A stretch of DNA of 64,000 nt from Anaerostipes sp. MSJ-23 (lineage in GTDB: Bacteria > Bacillota > Clostridia > Lachnospirales > Lachnospiraceae), in assembly GCF_018918155.1 (NCBI RefSeq), contig NZ_JAHLPY010000013.1, positions 1 to 64,000 on the forward strand. Direction: 5' to 3'. The notes under the pieces were generated by a model. That model made no database searches. It was not told the origin of the DNA and saw nothing but the letters and a program-made list of their open reading frames with translations. This document shows, piece after piece, positions 47,865 to 55,958 of this stretch; positions within the stretch are counted from its first letter, which is position 1; each line of letters begins with the position of its first letter. The position numbers were made by a program, and so were the translations under genes.

Positions 47865-48016
47865 GGTGAAATATCAGATATAACCTGATAATCTTTTCTT
47901 ATTGCACGCAGTATCTTTTCATACTCTTCCTCCGTAATCATATTCTTTGACTTTAGTTGCTTGAGCATTGCCAACTGCATACTATATCTTATGATTTTGT
48001 TCACATTCATTCGCAT
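47861..48016 (-). CDS. SHOCT-domain-like small protein, 51 residues
   Basis: A 51-codon frame starting MRMNVNKIIRYSMQLAMLKQ and containing LKSKNMITEEEYEKILRAIRKDY. The pattern L(x)n-K-x-M-ITEEEYEK is that of SHOCT domains, short helical hairpins found next to recombinases and other domains in mobile elements. AAAGGA is 5 bases before the ATG. It ends over the recombinase promoter, so it may be co-transcribed with or regulate the recombinase. Confidence 0.7.
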   Translation of the reverse strand: MRMNVNKIIRYSMQLAMLKQLKSKNMITEEEYEKILRAIRKDYQVISDISP

Positions 48017-48031
48017 ATCATTCCTTTTCTA

Positions 48032-48083
48032 TATCTGCTAATAGCAAACAACAACATAACTTATTACCTGCTATTAGCAGATA
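48032..48083. repeat. Perfect 15-base inverted repeat upstream of the SHOCT-recombinase genes
   Basis: TATCTGCTAATAGCA (48032-48046) and TGCTATTAGCAGATA (48069-48083) are exact inverted copies, 22 bases apart. No T-run follows on either strand, so it is not an ordinary terminator. It lies 16 bases upstream of the small gene. A regulator or recombinase accessory site is possible. Confidence 0.75.
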
Positions 48084-48255
48084 CTCCATATAATCTCCAG
48101 TTGAAATCACCGGTCACTGTGGTCAGCAGCACACTCTGGACTCGCACCATCTCTTATAGACCATAAAGGGAGTATCATTATCATAGAACAGTCGCAACCA
48201 CGGAATCACCACAATTCCTCTTTTGCATGGATGTTATCGCTCCCGGCATCTCACA

Positions 48256-48402
48256 TCAGGCAGATGGATCAAATGTATATTTCCTCTCCATCACTTCAGC
48301 CTTACTGATCCTGGCGCATCTGCGGCACGGCGCAATGCGTAACTGTTCCTTATGTCCGATGAAATCATCATATTTAATTGTCGTTGTGTTCACGAAAATC
48401 AT
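48256..48402 (-). CDS. Possible 48-residue protein with CxxC
   Basis: A 49-codon frame: MIFVNTTTIKYDDFIGHKEQ, then LRIAPCRRCARISKAEVMER and KYTFDPSA. It has no good ribosome binding site and I recognise no family. Its DNA (GCGCATCTGCGGCACGGCGC on the plus strand) is more GC-rich than the surrounding segment, so it may be a remnant from another element. Confidence 0.3.
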   Translation of the reverse strand: MIFVNTTTIKYDDFIGHKEQLRIAPCRRCARISKAEVMERKYTFDPSA

Positions 48403-48454
48403 TTTTTCTTGTGGACACATCTAAATTATAAATGTCTGCTTTACCCTTGCAAAG

Positions 48455-48494
48455 AACACATATTTCGGTTATCCTCCACGATTTATCGGTGTAT
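48455..48494. repeat. 40-base direct repeat, copy 1
   Basis: Shares 33 of 40 positions with 48950-48989. The blocks AACACATATTTCG and CCACGATTTATCGG are identical. This copy lies downstream of the minus-strand XRE gene. The core CGATTTATCG is nearly palindromic. Confidence 0.75.
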
Positions 48495-48504
48495 CATTCA
48501 AAAG

Positions 48505-48537
48505 AAAAAAGGTATTTTGATTATTTTTCAAAATACC
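48505..48537 (-). terminator. Terminator of the first XRE gene
   Basis: On the minus strand GGTATTTTGA (48537-48528) pairs perfectly with TCAAAATACC (48520-48511), loop of seven, then TTTTTT (48510-48505). Confidence 0.9.
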
Positions 48538-48539
48538 CT

Positions 48540-48899
48540 CTACTCGGATTGAAAATCATTTCTTCCTGTTTCATCTAGTAATGCTTTTATGTAACCTTCT
48601 ATACGCCCTTTCTGTCTCTCAGATAATCGTCTATAATTCTTTATAATCCAAACCTCACTCCTTTCTTCAAGACAAATTGTATTTTCATTATCATTAAAAA
48701 GATCTGAAGCCGGAACACCCATGCCCTGTGCTATTTTTCGTATATTACTTTCCCGCACATCATAATCTTTCTTCTGTCCCAAACTCCATAATGTGCTTTC
48801 CGGAATACCACTTCGTTTTGAAAATTCGTAGCGTGTCATACCTGTTTCCGCTAAAAATTCAAGATACTGGTTTCTAACAGATTTACTAATGGCAGACAC
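48540..48899 (-). CDS. XRE-family DNA-binding regulator
   Basis: A 119-residue protein with a helix-turn-helix near residues 17-70: YLEFLAETGMTRYEFSKRSG, IPESTLWSLGQKKDYDVRESN and IRKIAQGMGVPASDLF. The C-terminal third (RRLSERQKGRIEGYIKALL) is a dimer-type helix as in clostridial XRE regulators. I start at the GTG at 48899, with GAGGAAAAAGGGG before it; the longer frame would start inside the direct repeat. Copies of the 40-base repeat lie on both sides, likely its operators. Confidence 0.85.
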   Translation of the reverse strand: MSAISKSVRNQYLEFLAETGMTRYEFSKRSGIPESTLWSLGQKKDYDVRESNIRKIAQGMGVPASDLFNDNENTICLEERSEVWIIKNYRRLSERQKGRIEGYIKALLDETGRNDFQSE

Positions 48900-48949
48900 C
48901 CCCTTTTTCCTCTGAGACAAGTATAACCTGACATAAGAAAAAGATATAG

Positions 48950-48989
48950 AACACATATTTCGATGTATTTCCACGATTTATCGGCGTAT
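48950..48989. repeat. 40-base direct repeat, copy 2
   Basis: Second copy of the repeat at 48455-48494. It lies 51 bases upstream of the XRE start, at the place where a promoter or operator would be expected. Confidence 0.75.
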
Positions 48990-49273
48990 TTTTTGTAAAG
49001 TTCTTTGTTTTGTTCAACAAATATTTTTCAAAATAAAAAAAGAAAAGATGATAATTACAGTTTCGATAACCATTACTCATCTTTTCTCTCAGTTTTCCGC
49101 CAATCCCACCAAGTAAGGTCGGTTTAACCATACCTAAAATAGTACAATGCACCAATTTAATAAATTGTGTTTTTTTAACTGTTTATCACATTTTCCCATC
49201 ATTTTTTACTCCAATCTGTCATTAGTGCTGTCATACCATATCTATAAAGTATCTTTTTACCATTTTTACATTT
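48990..49273. other. Non-coding stretch between the two XRE genes
   Basis: AGAAAAGATGA (49041-49051) pairs with TCATCTTTTCT (49077-49087), with an inner TAAT/ATTA match. On the minus strand a T-rich run follows, so this looks like a terminator for something read from the right, but I see no supported gene there. A minus-strand frame (MVKPTLLGGIGGKL...) crosses the hairpin and is not trusted. Nothing else stands out. Confidence 0.5.
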
Positions 49274-49300
49274 TATAAGTATGGCTATAACATACTTATA
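49274..49300 (+). promoter_or_regulatory. Operator-like palindrome before the second XRE gene
   Basis: TATAAGTATG (49274-49283) and CATACTTATA (49291-49300) are a perfect 10-base inverted repeat with a 7-base centre, 12 bases before the ATG and next to the AGGAGG. A TTTTACA lies upstream. This fits autorepression by the encoded XRE protein. Confidence 0.7.
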
Positions 49301-49312
49301 GGAGGTGGTGCT

Positions 49313-49663
49313 ATGGCTCTCAACCCAAAACAGTTTGGTACTGTTATGAAAAATGCCCGTATGGATAAAAAACTCACACAAGCTGAATTGGCTGAAATTC
49401 TTGATCTTTCATTATCATATTTGAAAGACTTGGAGCGCTTTAAGAATACTCCCAGCCTTGAGGTTTTTGCCAAAACCATACAATATTTTAATTTATCTGC
49501 TGATACTGTAATTTATCCAGATAAAAATCTGAACAACAGTACATACCAAAAATTACAAAGACATCTACTTCAATGCGATGAGACACAGCTTAAAACTCTC
49601 CTCGCAATCACAGAAGCTGTCCTATCAGTCGATGACACTCGCACAGACAATTCTGATATTTAA
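49313..49663 (+). CDS. XRE-family DNA-binding regulator
   Basis: A 116-residue regulator with a classical N-terminal helix-turn-helix: FGTVMKNARMDKKLTQAELA, EILDLSLSYLKDLERFKNTP and SLEVFAKTIQYFNLSADTVI, then a short helical C-terminus (LLQCDETQLKTLLAITEAVL). AGGAGGTGGTGCT precedes the ATG. It is a small transcription factor of the type that controls excision genes in integrative elements; its target is unknown. The gene ends at a hairpin terminator. Confidence 0.9.
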   Translation: MALNPKQFGTVMKNARMDKKLTQAELAEILDLSLSYLKDLERFKNTPSLEVFAKTIQYFNLSADTVIYPDKNLNNSTYQKLQRHLLQCDETQLKTLLAITEAVLSVDDTRTDNSDI

Positions 49664-49680
49664 TTTTTGCTCTAATATTC

Positions 49681-49711
49681 AAGGTTCGTTTTGTCATAAA
49701 ATGAACCTTTT
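49681..49711 (+). terminator. Terminator of the second XRE gene
   Basis: AAGGTTC (49681-49687) and TTTT pair with AAAA and GAACCTT (49703-49709) around a five-base loop, with one mismatch, followed by T. Confidence 0.8.
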
Positions 49712-49714
49712 CTA

Positions 49715-50056
49715 TTATTTATTCAACTGTTCAAAAATATCATTTGCCACACTATCTTTTTCAATAATTCCCATACCACACAATAAGAACAGACAATCTA
49801 TATATCCCTGACAATAAGCCTGTTGAGCCTCTAGTGATGCATTATCTTCCAAGCATTCTATCCATTTCTGAATAATTCTTTGTTCGGTTTCCTTCATATG
49901 CTTCATCCGCTCTTTTCCAATCGCCTGTATCTTTTCCAATTCATTTTTAGCATTTTTCTGTCCTGGTATCTGAATTATTGATTTTTTCGATAAATTTTCG
50001 CCACGCAATTGCTGCATAAATTTTGCCACTTGATTCCATATCTGATCACTTCCCAT
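49715..50056 (-). CDS. Unknown protein divergent from blaI
   Basis: A 113-residue soluble protein, MGSDQIWNQVAKFMQQLRG at the start and CQGYIDCLFLLCGMGIIE near the end, mostly helical with many charged residues. I recognise no family. GGAGGCGAAAAT precedes the ATG at 50056. Its promoter overlaps a BlaI-type operator, so it should be induced along with the resistance genes. It may be a regulator or an accessory of the module. Confidence 0.7.
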   Translation of the reverse strand: MGSDQIWNQVAKFMQQLRGENLSKKSIIQIPGQKNAKNELEKIQAIGKERMKHMKETEQRIIQKWIECLEDNASLEAQQAYCQGYIDCLFLLCGMGIIEKDSVANDIFEQLNK

Positions 50057-50145
50057 ATTTTCGCCTCCATTCTTGTATGTAGTATTTACATATTTGAAAT
50101 TGTTACACCACACAGTTAAAAACGGATTTTAATTACAAAATATTT

Positions 50146-50163
50146 ATCTTACATTTGTAATAT
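50146..50163. promoter_or_regulatory. BlaI-type operator 1
   Basis: ATCTTACATTTGTAATAT, a match to the TACAnnTGTA core seen in BlaI/MecI operators. It lies in the leader of the minus-strand unknown gene. Confidence 0.8.
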
Positions 50164-50167
50164 TTTA

Positions 50168-50196
50168 ATTATTACACGCGTAAGATAAATAGTCAA
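50168..50196 (-). promoter_or_regulatory. Promoter of the unknown gene with BlaI-type operator 2
   Basis: On the minus strand TTGACT (50196-50191), 17-base spacer, AATAAT (50173-50168). The operator ATTACACGCGTAAGAT (50171-50186) fills the spacer and overlaps the -10. Confidence 0.75.
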
Positions 50197-50204
50197 GTTT
50201 TTAT

Positions 50205-50261
50205 TTGACTTTGTATATAGTGGGATTTATAATAAAATATGTATATTACACTCGTAAGAAT
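50205..50261 (+). promoter_or_regulatory. blaI-blaR1 promoter with BlaI-type operator 3
   Basis: TTGACT (50205-50210), 17-base spacer, TATAAT (50228-50233), then operator ATTACACTCGTAAGAAT (50245-50261) over the likely start of transcription, 15 bases before the ATG. BlaI therefore controls its own operon. Confidence 0.85.
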
Positions 50262-50275
50262 TAGGAGGTGTCTAC

Positions 50276-50671
50276 ATGAGTGCATTACCACAAATATCAG
50301 AAGCTGAATATGAAGTGATGAAAATTGTTTGGAAGTATGCTCCTATTAACACAAATGAGATTACTGAAAAACTTTTAGCAACATCTTCATGGAGTGCAAA
50401 AACTATACAAACTTTAATCAAACGCTTGGTCAATAAAGGCGTTCTGACCTATGAAAAAGACAGCCGGGTATTCGTTTATTCACCTTTAGTAAAAGAATCT
50501 GATTATATTGATCAAAAAAGCAAATCTTTTTTAGATCGATATTTTCACGGGGATATCACCGCCATGTTATCCACATATATAGAAAATGACCACTTATCCG
50601 AAACAGAACTAGAAGATTTACGCTCTCTTCTTTCCAAAAAAGATCCTACAGGAGGTTCCACGCATGGCTGA
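50276..50671 (+). CDS. blaI: BlaI/MecI-family repressor
   Basis: A 131-residue winged-helix repressor of the BlaI/MecI/CopY family. The N-terminus LPQISEAEYEVMKIVWKYAP is diagnostic, then SAKTIQTLIKRLVNKGVL holds the recognition helix. The C-terminal dimer domain (TAMLSTYIENDHLSETELEDL) contains the region cut by activated BlaR1 in known systems. AGGAGG precedes the ATG. It overlaps blaR1 by 8 bases. The TACAnnTGTA operators at three promoters are its probable sites. Confidence 0.95.
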   Translation: MSALPQISEAEYEVMKIVWKYAPINTNEITEKLLATSSWSAKTIQTLIKRLVNKGVLTYEKDSRVFVYSPLVKESDYIDQKSKSFLDRYFHGDITAMLSTYIENDHLSETELEDLRSLLSKKDPTGGSTHG

Positions 50672-52466
50672 ATTCATAACCCACTTTTTATTATGCAATA
50701 TTGTTATCAGTATTATTATTGGCATTTTTTTAGTATCCAAGTGGATCTTTAAAAACACTCTGACAAGCCGGATGCAGTATAATTTATGGTATTTTTTACT
50801 TGTTCTGCTTTTAACACCATTTTTCCCAGTACAAAGTAAACAGTTTCCTGACCTTTTTTCCTGGCTCAATCATGTAATTATATCACCGGCATTTCAAACA
50901 GATCAAAATAAAACCGTAGTCTCCCCTGCAACCCTCTCCAATTCTTCTGACTGGATGAACGAATTTACTATCTCTGTAAATTCCAGCACTCCGACAATTA
51001 TCAGAAGCATTTTGTTATGTGTATGGATTGCCGGTATGTTTGTAGTGCTCGTGTTGGTACTAAAGTCCTCACTGCAATTGCGTTCTTTAAAACGATCCGC
51101 ACTTCCTCTTCAAAATGCCACTATATACAAATTGTATAAACAATGTTTATCCGAGATGAAACTCACAAGGACTAATATCCCCATTTATAGCACTGCTTTC
51201 CTAAAAACACCTATTATTACAGGCATTTTTAAACCCGGAATTTATATGCCAATTCATCTGATATCGGATTATCATGAAACGGATGTGCGTTATATCTTGC
51301 TGCACGAATTACAACATTATAAACATAAAGACTCTCTTGCCAATTATCTAATGATCCTTACGGCAATACTATATTGGTTTAATCCTATCATCTGGTATGC
51401 GTTAAAAGAAATGCGTAATGATCGTGAGATTGCCTGCGATACTTCCGTTTTAAAAATGCTCGATGAATGCGATTATGAAAAATATGGAAATACACTGATT
51501 AATTTTGCTGAGAAGATTTCCTCTTCTCCTTTTCCTTTCGCTGCAGGTCTTGGTGGAAATATCAAACAGATAAGACGACGTATCATCAGCATTGCTTCCT
51601 ATAAAAATCCCTCTTTTCATAAGAAGGCAATTGGAATTATCACATTTATGCTGATTGCTGCTGGAATTATAAGTTTTACTCCTTTTATTTCATCCTATGC
51701 TGCTATCAACAATCAATATAACTGGAATTATTCTTCAGAAAATATAACTCAGACCGATCTTTCTTCATACTTTAAAAATTATGAAGGCAGCTTTGTTTTA
51801 TTTGATTCCAATCGTGATAGCTGGATTGTGTATGACATGGAACATGCCACTCATCGTATATCTCCAGACTCCACTTATAAAATATACGATGCGCTTTGGG
51901 GATTAGAGGAAAATATTATTACGCCACAAAACTCCTTACTTATGTGGGATGGAAAAGACTATCCTTTTGAAGCATGGAATACTGATCTGACACTAGATTC
52001 TGCTATGGCAGCCTCTGCTAACTGGTATTTCCATACAATAGATGAACGACTTTCCCTTACTCGTATTCAAAATTATCTAAACAAAATTGAATACGGAAAT
52101 AAGGATATAACGGGTGGATTATCTTCCTATTGGCTTGAATCCACCTTAAAAATTTCTCCTGTAGAACAAGTGGAACTTCTGAAAAAATTACAAGCCAACA
52201 ATTTAGAATTCCATTCCAACAACCTTCAGGCAGTAAAGAATTCCATTCTTCTTTCATCTGTCAATGATAAGAAACTTTACGGAAAAACCGGTACCGGACG
52301 CATAGATGACAAAGATGTGAACGGCTGGTTCGTAGGTTATATCGAAACAACAGATAATACCTGCTTTTTTGCCACCAATATCAGTGCAAATAGTGATGCT
52401 ACTGGAAATAGCGCAGCACAAATCACCATGTCTATCTTATCTGACATGAATATCTGGAGACAATAA
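50664..52466 (+). CDS. blaR1: BlaR1-family beta-lactam sensor and protease
   Basis: A 600-residue membrane sensor-transducer. The N-terminal part has membrane segments near 8-28, 40-54 and 112-133, and the M56 metalloprotease site HELQHYKHKD at 214-223. After a fourth segment near 322-342 comes the outer sensor domain of class D beta-lactamase type, with SxxK as STYK at about 403-406 and YGKTGTG near 540. In known systems, acylation of that Ser by a beta-lactam triggers protease activity and loss of BlaI. All parts are intact, so it should work. It is coupled to blaI. Confidence 0.95.
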   Translation: MAEFITHFLLCNIVISIIIGIFLVSKWIFKNTLTSRMQYNLWYFLLVLLLTPFFPVQSKQFPDLFSWLNHVIISPAFQTDQNKTVVSPATLSNSSDWMNEFTISVNSSTPTIIRSILLCVWIAGMFVVLVLVLKSSLQLRSLKRSALPLQNATIYKLYKQCLSEMKLTRTNIPIYSTAFLKTPIITGIFKPGIYMPIHLISDYHETDVRYILLHELQHYKHKDSLANYLMILTAILYWFNPIIWYALKEMRNDREIACDTSVLKMLDECDYEKYGNTLINFAEKISSSPFPFAAGLGGNIKQIRRRIISIASYKNPSFHKKAIGIITFMLIAAGIISFTPFISSYAAINNQYNWNYSSENITQTDLSSYFKNYEGSFVLFDSNRDSWIVYDMEHATHRISPDSTYKIYDALWGLEENIITPQNSLLMWDGKDYPFEAWNTDLTLDSAMAASANWYFHTIDERLSLTRIQNYLNKIEYGNKDITGGLSSYWLESTLKISPVEQVELLKKLQANNLEFHSNNLQAVKNSILLSSVNDKKLYGKTGTGRIDDKDVNGWFVGYIETTDNTCFFATNISANSDATGNSAAQITMSILSDMNIWRQ

Positions 52467-52490
52467 AATTTTACATATCTTTTAATTATC

Positions 52491-52539
52491 AAAGAGATTG
52501 GATAAACATACATTATATAATTCTTTACCCAATCTCTTT
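52491..52539. terminator. Bidirectional terminator between blaR1 and the PBP operon
   Basis: AAAGAGATTGG (52491-52501) is an exact inverted copy of CCAATCTCTTT (52529-52539) with a 27-base AT-rich loop. The plus strand continues into a T-rich stretch, the minus strand into a shorter one, fitting two converging transcripts. Confidence 0.75.
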
Positions 52540-52544
52540 ATTTT

Positions 52545-53822
52545 TTATCTTTTCGATTTCTCCTTCAATATTCTATATTGATACTCTGGTATTTCCTTGA
52601 TACCACCGTTTAAGATCTTATTTCCCAAATAACGGAAACTACCATCTTTATTAAATTTTACAGTTAGCTCATGAGTAATGACCGCCTCATTGCATAACAC
52701 CATTTCACAAACCGCATCCACTGTAAGAGTAACTGTTCCATTGGAATTATGTTTAATCTTTGTAACTTCCGGGATAGAAGTTCCAAAAAAATTAGGTGCA
52801 TAATTAAAACATCCCAACCGCATCCAATCATATGTCTTTTTCTTTTCATTATAACTTGCATACTTTTCAATCTCTTCTCTGGAAACAGGTAAATATTCCA
52901 TTATCAATTGCTCAAATTGATCTTTTGGTATTCCACTTGGATATTTTTTCCCATTAAATTTCTTTTTATATTTCATAGCATATAAATATTCATATAAACC
53001 ATTATAATCTATCTTTTGCATATGTTCCTGATCCCAATTAGAACATAAAATATTATTGCCCTGATACGCTAAACCACGAACGCATTTTCTTGATAATTTC
53101 CGCTTATTATCACTCATTGGCTTAATTCTGATCAGACAGCTTCCATCTACCATTTCCGTCACTTCAGGATATTCAGGCACACACAATTCATAGCAGAACC
53201 ATCCTTTTCTCGAATATCTCCATTTCTTTATCCTTGTGTAGGAAACAAATGTAATAATTGGCTTACCATTATCATCCCACGATGCATTTGAAGCCAATAG
53301 AAACATATCCTTTCCGTCATAAATAAATTTTTCTCTTCCAATGCTGCCATCGGAATGAACTTCATAAATAACACCCAACCCTTTCTGTTTCTCCTGTACT
53401 TTTGCAAGAAATGAAGAAAATCTTTTATAATTCTCCATATTAGAATAATCTTCAGAAGCTGTAACAGAATAACCCTGTTGTTTTATCTTTTTAATCATTT
53501 TACATATCGATTTGTTATCTAAAACAACATTTAACGAATCTCCTTTATCCGCATTTCTATATATATGTTCAAGTCCCGACATTATCTGCATAGAATCTCT
53601 TGTAGCCTCTTCATTCTCTTGAGCGGATACCGGCAAGTCATATCCTTTTTCCAGATCTTCTTCCGATATAACATCTTTTTTTGTATTATTATTTGGGACA
53701 CTTTTTAGCTTTTTCTCATGCTGACTTGATGTCTTTTTCACATCATTTGTCTTTTGACTGCACGAACAGCAAAAAACACAAAGAGTCATTACAAAAAGGA
53801 TTAAATATAAAAATTTTCTCAT
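52545..53822 (-). CDS. Predicted lipoprotein of unknown function (PBP operon, third gene)
   Basis: A 425-residue exported protein. The N-terminus has a signal peptide, RKFLYLILFVMTLCVFCC, followed by a lipobox Cys near 21 (CSCSQK), then a Lys/Ser-rich linker. The mature part has no domain I recognise; it contains VTMTVDAV-like (VTLTVDAVCEMVL) beta stretches and YGLMR-type text, with conserved-looking Trp and Tyr near the middle. It starts at 53822 or at a GTG 12 bases up. It lies 12-25 bases after the PBP gene, the third gene in the operon. Confidence 0.75.
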   Translation of the reverse strand: MRKFLYLILFVMTLCVFCCSCSQKTNDVKKTSSQHEKKLKSVPNNNTKKDVISEEDLEKGYDLPVSAQENEEATRDSMQIMSGLEHIYRNADKGDSLNVVLDNKSICKMIKKIKQQGYSVTASEDYSNMENYKRFSSFLAKVQEKQKGLGVIYEVHSDGSIGREKFIYDGKDMFLLASNASWDDNGKPIITFVSYTRIKKWRYSRKGWFCYELCVPEYPEVTEMVDGSCLIRIKPMSDNKRKLSRKCVRGLAYQGNNILCSNWDQEHMQKIDYNGLYEYLYAMKYKKKFNGKKYPSGIPKDQFEQLIMEYLPVSREEIEKYASYNEKKKTYDWMRLGCFNYAPNFFGTSIPEVTKIKHNSNGTVTLTVDAVCEMVLCNEAVITHELTVKFNKDGSFRYLGNKILNGGIKEIPEYQYRILKEKSKR

Positions 53823-53846
53823 AATTCTGCACACTCCTTCCTGTTT

Positions 53847-55952
53847 TCAATTTTTACCAAACCATTTATCCAAAACAGCCTTATCTTTTTTTACCACATA
53901 ACCACTTCCTCCTATTCCCTTTACATCTTCAACCATACTGACAATAAGAATAGGTTTTTTGTTTTTCTTATCTGGTGTCATAACAGCAAACCACCCTAAT
54001 TCAGTTCCTGTCGTATCACTCTGCGACTCTTTAATTTCAGCAGTTCCTGTTTTTCCTGCTAAAATCATATCTTTACGATGTATGGCATATCCCGTCCCGT
54101 GTGAATCATTTACTACACTTTTTATACCCTCTAACACTTCTTGGGATACGGATTGGGAAAAGGCTTCTGAAATCCACTGCTCTGCTTTGGCATTTTCTTT
54201 ATACAATAAATACGGTTTCAACACATTTCCGTCATTGCAAAAACTTGTGTAAATACAAGCCAAATGAAGTGGATTGACAAGTACCTGTCCCTGACCATAT
54301 CCCGTATCCGCTAACCCTACCTCACTTTGAATATGCTTATTATTGGAGAACTTTGACTCCGCCATCATTATTTCAAATGGAATAGATGAATGAAACCCCA
54401 ACATAGATAGTGACCTCTCCATCTCTTCTGTTCCGATTTTAAGTGCTGCTTTGGCAAAATATATGTTATCTGAATATATCAATGCATTTTTCAGTATAAC
54501 GGGGCTATATGTATGAAGTGTCGTAACATGATATGTCCCCCATGTTTTATCTTTTTGCCAGCTATGTCCTTCATTTCCAAAATTATCTGTTCCGGTAAAT
54601 GCTTCAGACTGTAAACCAATTGCCGCAATAACAGGCTTGAATGTGGATCCCGGACACCATACTTGTCTAAAACGGTTATACAATGGTTGTTTCTTATCTT
54701 TATTTAATCTATCCCATTGCTTTTTACTCATTCCCATTATAAATGCATTCGTATCATAGGAAGGTGTACTAACCATTGCCAGCACTTCCCCAGTAAATGG
54801 ATTCATGGCAATGGAACAACTTTTGTCACTTTTAAAATTTTTATATAATTGCGCCTGTAAATCCGCATCTATCGTTAATTTAATGTCTTTTCCATCTTTC
54901 GCTATTTTATATGCCAGCTGCTCTTTCTCTTTTCCTTCTGAATCAGCAATATATATTTTGCATCCATTTTCCCCCTTCAATTTCTTTTCATATACCCCCT
55001 CTAACCCCGTTTTTCCAATGACACTGGCATTTGTATATCCTTCTCCTGCATGCTTTTCTAAATCTTCTGCAGTTACATTTTGTACATACCCCACTAAATG
55101 TGCAGCCTCATCCTTTAATGGGTATTCTCTGACTTCTACATCCGAAATCATTACACCAGATATTTTTAATAATTTTTCCTGTCGTTTTTGTTCCTCAACA
55201 ATTGTTTCATCCGGATCCAGTGCGAGTAAATCAAGTTCTTTTACTTTTGCAATTTTTTTAATCGGGACAAATGAATCTTCTTTTACCCATTTTGCCGTTA
55301 ATTCCTTTTCTATATCTTCTGGTTTTATTCCCAACAATTTCGCAATTCTGACAATGGATTTTTTCCTATTTTCTAACTTTCCAGGTATAATTCCAACAGA
55401 TGAAGCAACACCCTTTCCCGCAAGCATTCTTCCATTCCTATCCAAAATTTGACCTCTCTGCGCCCGTATTACGGACACACGCACTTTGTCATCCTCTGTA
55501 AGCCCTGGATAGATTACTGAATTACTCCATACCATTTTGTACTGTTCATCTTGTTCTAAAAAAGCAACTTCGTTTTTAAAATCCACTTTTCCGGCTACTG
55601 TGTCAAAAGCTGTATTATATTTAACTGTTAAACTTTCTTCTTCATAACCTATAATTTTTATATTGATGTTTTTTGCTTCAATCCCCTCATAAATAGCAGA
55701 ATTGCGCTTCACAAAGTCCTCTTTTTCAATGGTTTCTTTACTCTCATTTGTTATCATTTCATACATTTCGCCATATTTTTTCTGACAAATACAATTCATA
55801 TATGACTTCAAAACCTGTTCAGGACTTTTGACAACCTCTTTCTTAGTTATCCCTTTTATAGTAAACAGGACTACACTTGCTATAAAAATTATACTTATCA
55901 CAAAAAAGCCAACACGGATCATTCTTCTTTTTCTATTATGTCTATCTTTCAT
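53847..55952 (-). CDS. MecA-like penicillin-binding protein (class B transpeptidase)
   Basis: A 701-residue class B PBP with the same domain order as MecA/PBP2a: N-terminal membrane anchor (about 11-33), NTF2-like MecA_N domain (about 42-155, VKSPEQVLKSYMNC to WSNSVIYPGL), dimerisation domain with RGQILDRNGR, then the transpeptidase domain with STFK (436-439), SDN (494-496) and KTGT (634-637). PBPs of this class crosslink peptidoglycan, and MecA types work when beta-lactams block the native enzymes. The operon is under BlaI-type operators, supporting an inducible resistance role. Actual low drug affinity cannot be read from sequence. Confidence 0.93.
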   Translation of the reverse strand: MKDRHNRKRRMIRVGFFVISIIFIASVVLFTIKGITKKEVVKSPEQVLKSYMNCICQKKYGEMYEMITNESKETIEKEDFVKRNSAIYEGIEAKNINIKIIGYEEESLTVKYNTAFDTVAGKVDFKNEVAFLEQDEQYKMVWSNSVIYPGLTEDDKVRVSVIRAQRGQILDRNGRMLAGKGVASSVGIIPGKLENRKKSIVRIAKLLGIKPEDIEKELTAKWVKEDSFVPIKKIAKVKELDLLALDPDETIVEEQKRQEKLLKISGVMISDVEVREYPLKDEAAHLVGYVQNVTAEDLEKHAGEGYTNASVIGKTGLEGVYEKKLKGENGCKIYIADSEGKEKEQLAYKIAKDGKDIKLTIDADLQAQLYKNFKSDKSCSIAMNPFTGEVLAMVSTPSYDTNAFIMGMSKKQWDRLNKDKKQPLYNRFRQVWCPGSTFKPVIAAIGLQSEAFTGTDNFGNEGHSWQKDKTWGTYHVTTLHTYSPVILKNALIYSDNIYFAKAALKIGTEEMERSLSMLGFHSSIPFEIMMAESKFSNNKHIQSEVGLADTGYGQGQVLVNPLHLACIYTSFCNDGNVLKPYLLYKENAKAEQWISEAFSQSVSQEVLEGIKSVVNDSHGTGYAIHRKDMILAGKTGTAEIKESQSDTTGTELGWFAVMTPDKKNKKPILIVSMVEDVKGIGGSGYVVKKDKAVLDKWFGKN

Positions 55953-55958
55953 AATTAC

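Noticed and set aside
48455-48989. Repeats near 48.5-49 kb as a CRISPR array
   Set aside because: Only two imperfect copies about 495 bases apart, with a gene between; no array structure.
48886-49155. A minus-strand frame beginning MVHCTILGMVKPTLLGG
   Set aside because: It crosses a terminator-like hairpin (49041-49087) and the direct repeat, overlaps the XRE start, and has no good ribosome site.
54805-55452. A 215-codon plus-strand frame opposite the PBP gene
   Set aside because: It lies antisense inside a clear PBP gene with catalytic motifs, is Ser/Phe-rich as expected of a shadow, and has no ribosome site.
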